The notes under the pieces are model-generated. The model was not told the DNA's origin. It saw only the letters and a program-made list of their open reading frames with translations, and did not search any database. Positions 15,040 to 22,328 of a stretch of 25,175 nt of DNA are shown here, piece by piece. How positions within the stretch are numbered: the first letter of the stretch is position 1; each line of letters starts with the position of its first letter. Made by a program: the position numbers and the translations under genes. The stretch is from an uncultured Altererythrobacter sp. (lineage in GTDB: Bacteria; Pseudomonadota; Alphaproteobacteria; Sphingomonadales; Sphingomonadaceae), in the NCBI GenBank assembly GCA_946886175.1, contig CAMPIA010000004.1, forward strand, positions 1 to 25,175, in the 5' to 3' direction.

Positions 15040-16332
15040 ATGCCGGCGGTCCGCCCCGTGCGGACCACGCCGGCCGCCTGGTTGACGCTGGCGGCGCTTT
15101 TCGTCGCCTATATCTGCTCCTTCATCGACCGGATGATCGTCGGCCTGCTGGTCGATCAGATCAAGGCCGACCTGCAGATCTCCGATACGCAGATCAGTCT
15201 GATCCAGGGGTTGAGCTTTGCGATATTCTTCACCCTCGCATCGATCCCGATCGGGCGGTTGATCGACCGCGTCCACCGCACCCGCGCGGTCGCGGCGGGT
15301 ATCGCGGCGTGGAGCGTGGCGACCGTCGCCTGCGGTCAGGCGTCCAGCTTTGCCGGGCTGTTCGTCGCCCGGATGGGCGTGGGGGTGGGCGAGGCAGTGC
15401 TGTCGCCCGCGGCCTATTCCATCATTGCCGACCGGTTTCCCCGCCGTCGGCTCGGCCTGGCGATGGGCATTTTCGGCCTTGGCAGCGCGACGGGGGCCGG
15501 CCTGGCTTTCATGATCGGCGGAGGCGTCGTCGCCCTCGTGGCGCAGGCTGACAGCATGGTGCTGCCGCTGTTCGGGGCGGTCCGCCCCTGGCAGTTCGCT
15601 TTCATCGTGGCCGGGCTTCCCGGATTGCTGATCGCGCTCGCGTTTCTCTTCATCCCGGATCCCGGTCATGCCGAGCGCACGGGCATCGTCGTGCCTTTCG
15701 CGGACGTGCGTGCGGAGCTGCGCCGCAAGGCCGGGTTCTACTGGTCGGTCTTCGGCGGCGTTGCGGCGGTCAACCTGTCCGTGCTCGGCACGGTGAACTG
15801 GCTGCCCGCGATGTATATGCGCGGCTTTGGTACGGAACTGTCGACGACCGGATACATCGCGGGTTCCCTGCTGATAGCTGGCGGCCTGATCGGGATGGTC
15901 GGCGGCGGCGTGGCGATGGACCGGATCGGCGGCGGCGTACCGGCGGCGCGGATGCGCTTCTGCGGTTGGGCGGTGGCGATCGCGACGATCCCGGCCGTCG
16001 CTTTCCCGCTGGTGCCGACGATATGGGGCGCGGGGCTGCTGTTCGTCGCCTTCTTCACCGCCGCCGCCGCAGTCGTGAGCGCTGCGCCCAGCGTTCTCCA
16101 GGAAATCGCGCCCAACGGGATGCGCGCAACGATCGCGGCGGTTTACGTTTTCGTGATCAACGCCGTGGGCATCGGCCTGGGTCCGAGCGTGACGGCGGCG
16201 CTGGCCGACACCGTGTTTCCCGGCGGCGACGGCATTCGCAGCGCCATGGCGATCGTCGCTCCGTTCGGATATGCAATTGGCGCGGCGCTGTTCTTTCTCG
16301 CCGCGAAGCATGCTAGGCGCAGTGCCGAATGA
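15040..16332 (+). CDS. MFS transporter, spinster-like
   Basis: This 430-residue protein has about twelve hydrophobic membrane segments. The first carries ALFVAYICSFIDRMIVGLLV, with the IDR-x-I-V-G-L motif near the end of helix 1 common in spinster-like MFS carriers of sphingomonads. The loop after helix 2 reads IPIGRLIDRVHRTR, the MFS A-motif position (G-x-L-x-D-R-x-x-R-x-R). Spinster-like MFS proteins are frequent in aromatic, steroid and terpenoid degradation clusters, where they probably carry the substrate across the inner membrane; direction and cargo are unknown. It starts seven bases after the LEH-like gene and overlaps the regulator start by four bases (ATGA), so transporter and regulator are co-translated. 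Confidence 0.9.
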   Translation: MPAVRPVRTTPAAWLTLAALFVAYICSFIDRMIVGLLVDQIKADLQISDTQISLIQGLSFAIFFTLASIPIGRLIDRVHRTRAVAAGIAAWSVATVACGQASSFAGLFVARMGVGVGEAVLSPAAYSIIADRFPRRRLGLAMGIFGLGSATGAGLAFMIGGGVVALVAQADSMVLPLFGAVRPWQFAFIVAGLPGLLIALAFLFIPDPGHAERTGIVVPFADVRAELRRKAGFYWSVFGGVAAVNLSVLGTVNWLPAMYMRGFGTELSTTGYIAGSLLIAGGLIGMVGGGVAMDRIGGGVPAARMRFCGWAVAIATIPAVAFPLVPTIWGAGLLFVAFFTAAAAVVSAAPSVLQEIAPNGMRATIAAVYVFVINAVGIGLGPSVTAALADTVFPGGDGIRSAMAIVAPFGYAIGAALFFLAAKHARRSAE

Positions 16333-17255
16333 ACGCCCCGACCCTCATCCGCACCTGCTCGATCTGGCGCAGCCTCGAAGTGGTCGGCGACACGCCGACG
16401 CTGCTGATTCTCGAGGCGAGCTGGCTGGGGGAGCGCCGCTTCGACGGCTTCCGCCAGCGGACCGGTTTGCTGAAAGCGTTGCTGAGCGATCGGCTGAAGA
16501 AGCTGGTCGGCGCCGGCCTGTTCGAGACGCGCAGATACTGCGATGCGCCGCCCAGGTTCGAATACGTGCTGACCGACAAGGGGCGCGATGTCTATTGGAC
16601 GTCGCTGATGATGCTGCGCTGGGAAACCGGATGGGCGCGATCCGGAAAGATCGCGGTCACGCTCACCCACGAACCCTGCGGCGCCGCCTTCGTGCCCGAA
16701 CCGGCTTGCGGCAGTTGCGGTGAGACGATCGACGCGTTTCAGGTCGACTGGAAGGAAGGGCCCGGCGTGGGCCTGATGGCGCCGGTCTACAGCCGCCGGC
16801 GGCAGCAGCGCAATTCTTCCCAGTCCGCGACATCGCTGATGGACGAGGCGGCCCAGTTGATGGGGGATCGCTGGGCCAGCCTGATCATGCGGTCGATCTT
16901 CACCAACATCAATCGCTACGACGATATCCGCCAGGACACGGCGATCGCGACCAACATTCTTTCCGAGCGGCTCCGCTGGCTCGAATCGATCGGCGTGATC
17001 CGCCAGCGTTCGGACCCCAGCGCTCCGTCACGTACGCAGTACCGCCTGACGCGCAAGGGGGTGGAATACTATCCGGTCCTGCTGATGCTGATGATCTGGG
17101 GCGACCGCTACTATGCCTCGCCCGAAGGGGCGCCGGTGGTGCTGTTTCACAAGGCATGCGGCAAACCGCTCGATCCACAGGTGATCTGTTCGTGCTGCCG
17201 CGCTCCGATCAGGCCGGAAGACGTGTCGTTCGAGATAAGCGAAAGCAGCGCCTGA
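16329..17255 (+). CDS. Double HxlR-family transcriptional regulator with two Cys-rich tails
   Basis: The 308-residue protein is two HxlR winged-helix domains in one chain. The first spans about 8-105: it has C10 at the usual HxlR redox-Cys position, then LEVVGDTPTLLILEASWLG and LLSDRLKKLVGAGL, ending in FEYVLTDKGRDV. The second spans about 168-262: MGDRWASLIMRSIF, NILSERLRWLESIGVI, YRLTRKGVEYYPVLLMLMIWGDR. Each is followed by a short zinc-ribbon-like tail: H114/C117/C127/C130 and H274/C277/C287/C290 (with an extra C289). HxlR proteins normally carry one domain and dimerise, so this may bind DNA as a pseudo-dimer. It is the only regulator seen in the window and probably controls the cluster. 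Motif copy C lies just after its stop, before the SDR genes. Confidence 0.88.
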   Translation: MNAPTLIRTCSIWRSLEVVGDTPTLLILEASWLGERRFDGFRQRTGLLKALLSDRLKKLVGAGLFETRRYCDAPPRFEYVLTDKGRDVYWTSLMMLRWETGWARSGKIAVTLTHEPCGAAFVPEPACGSCGETIDAFQVDWKEGPGVGLMAPVYSRRRQQRNSSQSATSLMDEAAQLMGDRWASLIMRSIFTNINRYDDIRQDTAIATNILSERLRWLESIGVIRQRSDPSAPSRTQYRLTRKGVEYYPVLLMLMIWGDRYYASPEGAPVVLFHKACGKPLDPQVICSCCRAPIRPEDVSFEISESSA

Positions 17256-17260
17256 ATTTC

Positions 17261-17277
17261 ACTTTCATTATCGAACC
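17261..17277 (+). promoter_or_regulatory. Shared regulon motif, copy C, between the regulator and the SDR genes
   Basis: ACTTTCATTATCGAACC begins five bases after the regulator stop and ends 20 bases before the first SDR start. It differs from copy A only at position 9. A promoter or operator here would let the two SDRs and the SnoaL gene be transcribed separately from the transporter-regulator unit upstream. The first SDR lacks a clear Shine-Dalgarno. Confidence 0.6.
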
Positions 17278-17297
17278 GACCTGGCTAGCCTACCGGG

Positions 17298-18152
17298 ATG
17301 GAAAAGAGATCGGCGATCGTCACCGGGGCGGGAAACGGGCTGGGCGCGGCCTTCGCGACGAGCATCGCGGTCGCCGGCGCCCGGGTCCTGGTAAACAATC
17401 GTCGACATCCGGACCGGCCCTTCTCGGCCGACGCCGTGCTCCAGGTCATCGAGGCAGCAGGAGGCGACGGGGCGACCGATGATCACGCGGTCGACGCCGA
17501 GCGGGGCCCCGAGGAGATCGTCCAGGCCGCAATCGATCGCTGGGGCAGGCTCGATGCGCTCGTGCTCAATGCCGGCATCAGCGGACCCGCGGTAAAGGTT
17601 GGAGACGGCGAGACCGATCTGAGGCAGGTCATGGCGACAAACTTCTTCGCCAACACCGGATTGATCGAGGCAGCCCTCCCGCATCTGAAGCGCTCGCCGG
17701 CCGGACGTGTGGTCTTCGTGTCCTCCACCGGGGGGCTCCACGGGGTGCGGGGGCGCAGCGCCTACGCCGCGTCCAAGGGGGCGCTGACCGCCTACGCTCT
17801 GAGCCTTGCCGACGAGCTGCGGCGCGGGCCCGTCCGGGTCAACGTGCTCGCGCCCTACGCCGCGACGAACATGACCTCGCGGCCAGGAAAGCCGCCCGAC
17901 CCGCGCATGGCGCCCGATGGCGCGGCGGACATCTGCGCCTGGCTGGCCAGCGAGCATTGCGACCGGACCGGAGAAATCTGGGTTGCGGGGGGCGGCCATG
18001 TCCGCGCGGCAAAGGCAATGGAAAGCCGCGCCGCGCCGTTCCACCCGGAACAACTGGACGATCTCGCCGCCCTCCCCGACCCGCGCGGGTTCGATGGCGG
18101 CGAGGCCGCCTTCGCGGATTTCTACAGCGACGCATTCGGAGAGAGAGCATGA
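17298..18152 (+). CDS. SDR oxidoreductase, MFE-2/17-beta-HSD4-like
   Basis: This 284-residue classical short-chain dehydrogenase has the cofactor loop TGAGNGLG (9-16), LNAG (90-93) and the catalytic S143, Y156 and K160 (YAASK). VRVNVLAPYAATNMT and the C-terminal GEIWVAGGGHVRAAKAMES segment resemble the dehydrogenase domain of multifunctional enzyme type 2, which oxidises 3-hydroxyacyl-CoA. A 3-hydroxyacyl-CoA or steroid-like alcohol substrate is therefore plausible but unproven. The start follows CCGGG only, so translation may depend on the motif-C promoter or on coupling. Its stop overlaps the next SDR start as ATGA. Confidence 0.88.
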   Translation: MEKRSAIVTGAGNGLGAAFATSIAVAGARVLVNNRRHPDRPFSADAVLQVIEAAGGDGATDDHAVDAERGPEEIVQAAIDRWGRLDALVLNAGISGPAVKVGDGETDLRQVMATNFFANTGLIEAALPHLKRSPAGRVVFVSSTGGLHGVRGRSAYAASKGALTAYALSLADELRRGPVRVNVLAPYAATNMTSRPGKPPDPRMAPDGAADICAWLASEHCDRTGEIWVAGGGHVRAAKAMESRAAPFHPEQLDDLAALPDPRGFDGGEAAFADFYSDAFGERA

Positions 18153-18904
18153 AGATCGCAGGCTGCACCGCGCTGGTGACCGGGGGAAATCGCGGCATCG
18201 GCGAGGGTTTCGTCGAAGAACTGCTCGAGCACGGGGCGCGCAAGGTCTATGTCGCCGCGCGCAAGCTCGCCGACGCTCAGGACGCTGCGGCCGGCGACGA
18301 TAGGCTGTTCGCCGTTCAACTCGACGTGAGCGATATCGGGCAGGTCACTCAAGCCGCCGAAGCCTGCCCCGATGTGAACCTGCTGGTGAACAACGCAGGC
18401 GTGTTCCACCTCGGCACCACTCTGCTCTCGGCCCCGGACGAGGAGGCGATGCGCGAGACGATGGAGGTGAATTACATCGGGCCGGTGCGGATGATCCGCG
18501 CCTTTGCTCCGGTGATCAAAGCCAACGGCGGCGGCGCCATAGTCAACGTGCTTTCCGCCGGCGGGATAGTCGCGGTGCCGTCCATGGGCGGCTACAGCCC
18601 TTCGAAGTTCGCGATGCGCGCCGCAAGCGATTGCCTCCGCCCCGAGTTGGCGGCGCAGGGCATAAGCCTGCATGCGCTGATCGTGGGATCGGTCGACACG
18701 CGCATGGCCCGGCACGTCACCTGGCAGGAGAAATCCTCGCCGCGAGACATCGGCAAGGCCGGGATCGTCGCGGTCGAGCACGCTATCGACGAGCACGACA
18801 CCGATCCCCACGCGATTTCCGTCCGCGCATTCCTGGCGCGCGATCCGGCGACGCTGAAGGCATCTATGGCCCGCGGCCTCTCCAACCCGGAAGGGAAACG
18901 CTGA
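18149..18904 (+). CDS. SDR family oxidoreductase
   Basis: The 251-residue short-chain dehydrogenase has TGGNRGIG (11-18) for NAD(P) binding, NNAG (81-84), and the catalytic S136, Y149 and K153 (YSPSK). Acidic D59 in QLDVSD is the usual adenine-contacting residue. The region after the active site (VGSVDTRMAR) follows the family pattern, with a short C-terminal tail rather than a dimer-forming WxDGG motif. It differs from its neighbour, so the two probably act on different alcohols. GGAGAGAG lies just before the ATG at 18149, which overlaps the previous stop by four bases. An in-frame extension upstream lies wholly inside the preceding SDR gene and is rejected. Confidence 0.88.
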   Translation: MKIAGCTALVTGGNRGIGEGFVEELLEHGARKVYVAARKLADAQDAAAGDDRLFAVQLDVSDIGQVTQAAEACPDVNLLVNNAGVFHLGTTLLSAPDEEAMRETMEVNYIGPVRMIRAFAPVIKANGGGAIVNVLSAGGIVAVPSMGGYSPSKFAMRAASDCLRPELAAQGISLHALIVGSVDTRMARHVTWQEKSSPRDIGKAGIVAVEHAIDEHDTDPHAISVRAFLARDPATLKASMARGLSNPEGKR

Positions 18905-18905
18905 C

Positions 18906-19457
18906 ATGGCCCATGCCAACACCGTCGAAACATTGCTCGCCCGGCAGGACATCCACGACTGCATCATGCGCTACGCGCGCGGGATCGACCGCGGGGACGA
19001 GGCGCTGCTGTTGAGCTGTTACTGGGAAGACGCGCACGAGATCCACGGCCCCGCCTACAATGGGCCGGCGGTGCCCTATCTCAAGCAAGCGGCCGAACGG
19101 ATGCGCATCAACCAGCCGGTGATGCAGCACTTCATCGGCAACGTGCATATCGAGCTCGAGGGCGCCGAAACAGCCTGGGTGGAAAGCTACATCCTCACCT
19201 TCGCGCGCTTCGCGAAGGACGGGCAGGACTACGACACGCTGACCGGCGCCCGAGCCTTCGACCGGTTCGAGAAGCGCGCGGGCGAATGGCGGATCGCGCA
19301 CCGCCAGGCGGTGTTCGACTGGAACCGCGACGCACCCTCGGCGCAGGGATGGTGTCTCGGCCTGTTCGATTCGGACCATCCGGACATGGTCATGGGCCGC
19401 AAGGCGCCGGAGGATCTCACTTACACGCGCCCGAAAGGGCAGACGACCGACGCCTGA
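18906..19457 (+). CDS. SnoaL-like protein with BaiE-type catalytic pattern
   Basis: The 183-residue NTF2-fold protein belongs to the larger SnoaL_4 group that includes bile-acid 7-alpha-dehydratase BaiE and scytalone dehydratase. Residues at BaiE-like spacing are visible: Y23 and D28 (MRYARGIDRGD), H75 (VMQHFIG) and R133 (RIAHRQAVF). A dehydratase or isomerase on a CoA thioester or polycyclic substrate is possible; this is inference from the residue pattern. The ATG follows the SDR stop by one base, so the gene closes the SDR-SDR-SnoaL unit. Its stop codon overlaps the A-run that serves as T-tract of the terminator for the opposing receptor gene. Confidence 0.85.
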   Translation: MAHANTVETLLARQDIHDCIMRYARGIDRGDEALLLSCYWEDAHEIHGPAYNGPAVPYLKQAAERMRINQPVMQHFIGNVHIELEGAETAWVESYILTFARFAKDGQDYDTLTGARAFDRFEKRAGEWRIAHRQAVFDWNRDAPSAQGWCLGLFDSDHPDMVMGRKAPEDLTYTRPKGQTTDA

Positions 19458-19487
19458 AAAAATGGCCCGCGAAGCATGTCGCGGGCC
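19457..19487 (-). terminator. Intrinsic terminator of the TonB-receptor gene
   Basis: GGCCCGCGA (19464-19472) pairs perfectly with TCGCGGGCC (19479-19487) around AGCATG. On the minus strand the stem is followed by A then six T (19462-19457), a standard Rho-independent terminator about 60 bases past the receptor stop. Read on the plus strand it has no T-tract, so it mainly serves the receptor, though the hairpin may also protect the SnoaL transcript end. Confidence 0.85.
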
Positions 19488-19546
19488 GGAGGCGGTGAGG
19501 TATGGGCGCGCCGCATTCGTCCGCGCGCGCGCCGTCGGACTAACCG

Positions 19547-21883
19547 TCAGAAGCGCACCGAGACCTCGGCGCCATAGGTCCGCGGCGCGCCCAGCCGCGA
19601 AGCCTCGTCGCCGAAGAATGCGATGACGTTGGCGCGGTACAGCTCGTCCGTGAGATTGCGGCCCCATAGCGAGAAGGTCAGATCGGGCGTGGGGCTGATC
19701 GAAATGCGGCCGCCGAGCAGGCCGTAGCCGGGCTCGTTCGCGGAAGCCTCCGGATTCCAGCTCAGCCGGCCCTGATGGTTGTAGCTGATGCTGGCGGAGA
19801 ACCCGTCGACCCAGTCGCCGATATCGGTCGTGTAGCCGGCCGACAGGTTATACTGGTATCGAGGCGTGCGTTGCAGGAACTTCCCGTCGTTGACGTTGCC
19901 CACCGAATCGGTGAACTCGATATATTCGGTGTCGAGCAGCGTCAGCCCGCCGCTCAGCGAAAGTCCGGGCAAGGGAATGACCTGCACCTCCGCCTCGATC
20001 CCGCGGATTTTCGCGTCGGCTGCGTTGTCGGTAATGTTGCAAAGGCAGACGTCGGACGTCTGCGTGACCTGCAGGTCCTTGTAGCGCATCGAGAAGGCGG
20101 CAAGATTGAGCCGGGCGCGGTTGTCGAAGAATTCGAACTTTCCGCCGATCTCGTAATTGTCGACTGTTTCGGGGTCGTAGCTGCTTTGCGCTGCCTGGGG
20201 ATTTGCCGGGTCGTCCTCGAACCCGCCGCCTTTGAAACCGGTCGAATAGGTCGCGTACAGCAGGATGTCGGGATTGGGCTGGAATTCAGCGGTGATCTGC
20301 GGCGTCAGTTCCTCCCAGCTATCCGAGTAGCCCGTGGTATAGCCGCCGCCTTCCACATAGGTGGGGGCGAGCGGCGAAGAGGGCACGGGATCGGCGGGGT
20401 TGAACTTGTCGCCGGTCTCCAGCGCGAGGCCGCGAACCGTGCCGCTCTTCTCGTCCCGCGAATAGCGAAGCCCGCCGACGATCCGGAGCTGCTCGCTGAA
20501 GCGGTATCCCAACTGGCCGAAGATGGCATAGGACTTGTTCGTCCCGTCGTTGAACCAGGCGGATTGCCCGTTCAGCGTCGGGATCGCGGGAATGAGGATC
20601 TCGAACGAGATGATGTCGTCCTTGCTCACCTCGTCGCGCTGGAAATAACCTCCCAGGATCCAGTCGAAGCCGCTTTCCTCGGCTTCGGGGGACACGAGCC
20701 GGATTTCCTGCGTGAACTGGCTGATCTTCTCCGCTTCGCGCACCGGGGAGCGGAACAGCAGCGGCACGCTCACCCCGAAATTGTTGCTCGGTCCGATGCC
20801 GGTCTGGTCGTAAACGCTGAACGCCTTGCCATCGCGGTAACCGGTGATGCTGGTCAGCGTGGCGAAGTCGAGATCGTACGACATGTTGAGCGCCAGCCCG
20901 AACGCCTCGCGGTGGAGCTGCTGCGGCGTCGGATTCAGGTCGCCCTTGTAGGTCTGATAGTCGGGCAGGCTCTCGCGGATGGACAAGCCCCCGGGCCGCT
21001 GCGCGGCAACCTGCGCGCGGGCTACGCTCCACGGCCCCGAGCCCGGCGCGGGGCCATCGACCACGGCCGTATGAAAGCCGTTCGAATCGTCGTTGGTGTA
21101 GTCGGCGATCAGGACCGCCGAGAAATCCGAATCCACCGGCTCGTAAGCGATCTGGCCGCGCATCTGGACGCTGTCGACATTGTCGAGGTCGATGTCGTGA
21201 GCAATGTCGTGGTTGAAGCCGTCGCGATTACGCACCTGGAACGCGAGCCGGGCGGCGAAGCTGTCGCTCAGCGGGCCGGTGATGTGGCCTCGCACCAGCT
21301 TCTCGTCGTAATTGCCGTAGGACGCGGTGAGGCTGCCGCCGAAATTGCGCTCCGGCCGGGCGCTGTAGATGCTGATCGCACCGCCGACCACGTTCTTTCC
21401 CAGCAAGACGCCCTGCGGGCCTCTCACCACTTCGACCCGGTCGATATCGTAGAGATCGAAATTGAACAGCCCCGACCGGCCGACGTAAACGTCGTCGGAA
21501 AAGATTCCCACCGACTGGTCCGCCGAAGGGGAATCCAGGCGGGTGTTGGTGATCCCGCGAATGTTGAATTCCTGGTCGAGCGGCGAGAGCGCGGTGAACG
21601 ACAGCGAGGTTGCCTGCCCGGCGAGATCCTCGAAACTCAGCACCCGGTTTTCGGCGAGCGACTCGCCGGAGAAAGCGGAGATAGCGGCCGAGGTGTCCTG
21701 CACGCTGGCCTCGCGCCTCTGGGCGGTGACGACGATGGTCTCAAGGGTGTTGTCGGAATCGGCATCGGCCGGCTCCTCGATGGCCTCACTGTCCGCGGTA
21801 ACCGAATCTTGCGCAAAGGCCGGTCCCGCCACGACAATCGAAACCGCAATCGCCCATTTGCTACAATTGCTAGTCCAGGCCAT
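19547..21883 (-). CDS. TonB-dependent outer-membrane receptor
   Basis: The 778-residue protein has a signal peptide (MAWTSNCSKWAIAVSIVVAG, cleavage likely after PAFA at 24), a TonB box ETIVVTAQRR (48-57), a plug domain with FNIRGI and VEVVRGPQGVLLGKNVVGGAI, and a long beta-barrel ending in EVSVRF with the C-terminal Phe expected of outer-membrane proteins. Such receptors in sphingomonads often import aromatic, steroid or terpenoid substrates as well as iron chelates; the position beside the catabolic genes favours the former, by inference. The ATG at 21883 follows GGAGGGAGAG. An upstream GTG-like start at 21898 would place this ribosome site inside the gene. Motif copy D lies 62 bases upstream and a good terminator follows the gene. 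Confidence 0.92.
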   Translation of the reverse strand: MAWTSNCSKWAIAVSIVVAGPAFAQDSVTADSEAIEEPADADSDNTLETIVVTAQRREASVQDTSAAISAFSGESLAENRVLSFEDLAGQATSLSFTALSPLDQEFNIRGITNTRLDSPSADQSVGIFSDDVYVGRSGLFNFDLYDIDRVEVVRGPQGVLLGKNVVGGAISIYSARPERNFGGSLTASYGNYDEKLVRGHITGPLSDSFAARLAFQVRNRDGFNHDIAHDIDLDNVDSVQMRGQIAYEPVDSDFSAVLIADYTNDDSNGFHTAVVDGPAPGSGPWSVARAQVAAQRPGGLSIRESLPDYQTYKGDLNPTPQQLHREAFGLALNMSYDLDFATLTSITGYRDGKAFSVYDQTGIGPSNNFGVSVPLLFRSPVREAEKISQFTQEIRLVSPEAEESGFDWILGGYFQRDEVSKDDIISFEILIPAIPTLNGQSAWFNDGTNKSYAIFGQLGYRFSEQLRIVGGLRYSRDEKSGTVRGLALETGDKFNPADPVPSSPLAPTYVEGGGYTTGYSDSWEELTPQITAEFQPNPDILLYATYSTGFKGGGFEDDPANPQAAQSSYDPETVDNYEIGGKFEFFDNRARLNLAAFSMRYKDLQVTQTSDVCLCNITDNAADAKIRGIEAEVQVIPLPGLSLSGGLTLLDTEYIEFTDSVGNVNDGKFLQRTPRYQYNLSAGYTTDIGDWVDGFSASISYNHQGRLSWNPEASANEPGYGLLGGRISISPTPDLTFSLWGRNLTDELYRANVIAFFGDEASRLGAPRTYGAEVSVRF

Positions 21884-21945
21884 TTTCTCTCCCTCCATGC
21901 GACAGCTGTCCGCTGCTTATGCCGACTGATTAAATCAGCGGAGTG

Positions 21946-21962
21946 AGTTCGTCAATGCAAGT
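21946..21962 (-). promoter_or_regulatory. Shared regulon motif, copy D, upstream of the TonB receptor
   Basis: On the minus strand this reads ACTTGCATTGACGAACT, matching copy C at 13 of 17 bases. It points toward the receptor gene. The dyad CTGATT-A-AATCAG (21926-21938) lies between it and the start codon and could be a second protein site. TTGACG inside the motif (21955-21950) could serve as a -35 element, but no convincing -10 follows at normal spacing. Confidence 0.5.
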
Positions 21963-22174
21963 ACCATCGCGGTCTTCCTCGCTCTGACTTTCCCGGCCTG
22001 TGATCCGGGCGGTTTCGGCGCGACGATCTCCGATTGCCCTTCCGATGCGCGGAGGACAGGGCGCCGCATTGTCCCTTGCAAATTGAAACTCAATGCAACG
22101 TCTTGAAATTCAGAACGTCTCGTCGCGCACGCACCTCTCGCGCGCGGCGCAGCGCGCAGCACGAAACCGCACGA

Positions 22175-22191
22175 CTTCCGCCGGACGGAAG
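22175..22191 (-). terminator. Weak hairpin downstream of the ROK kinase
   Basis: CTTCCG and CGGAAG pair across a five-base loop about 140 bases past the kinase stop. No T-tract follows on the minus strand. It separates the sugar-use genes from the receptor leader, but termination here is only a guess. Confidence 0.2.
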
Positions 22192-22328
22192 CCGCTCGCG
22201 CAAGGACTTGGTTGTGGCGGTGGAGGCGGTCGAAGCTAAATTCGTCGGCGGTTCGAGAGCTCAGAGAGGCTCACGGCCAACGGACCAGGTGGCGGAGCGC
22301 CCAGCCCAATCGCAATCTGCCTTTCGGC

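Larger units (their letters stand above)
21884..22328. other. 445-base non-coding leader upstream of the TonB receptor
   Basis: No gene is supported here on either strand. The stretch contains motif copy D (21946-21962) and the CTGATT-A-AATCAG dyad. A TTGCA/TGCAA inverted repeat lies at 22076-22098, whose minus strand repeats the TTGCATTGA core of copy D. AACGTCT occurs twice, 16 bases apart (22097 and 22113), and a hairpin CTTCCG-CCGGA-CGGAAG lies at 22175-22191 that may follow the kinase gene. Part of 21940-22110 is visibly less GC-rich than its surroundings, as expected of a promoter region. Confidence 0.5.

Noticed and set aside
17261..17297. EcfG-type stress promoter (GGAAC-N16-GTT) at the CGAACC part of the motif
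   Set aside because: The -35 would be CGAAC rather than GGAAC and no GTT follows at the right distance in the copies.
19775..21946. Plus-strand open frame of 723 codons opposite the TonB receptor
   Set aside because: It mirrors the receptor codons, has no recognisable domain and no ribosome site; the minus-strand frame has a signal peptide, TonB box and C-terminal Phe.
21927..21955. Sigma-70 promoter TTGACG with a -10 element upstream of the receptor
   Set aside because: At 16-18 base spacing the candidate -10 (TAATCA or TTAATC) matches the consensus poorly.
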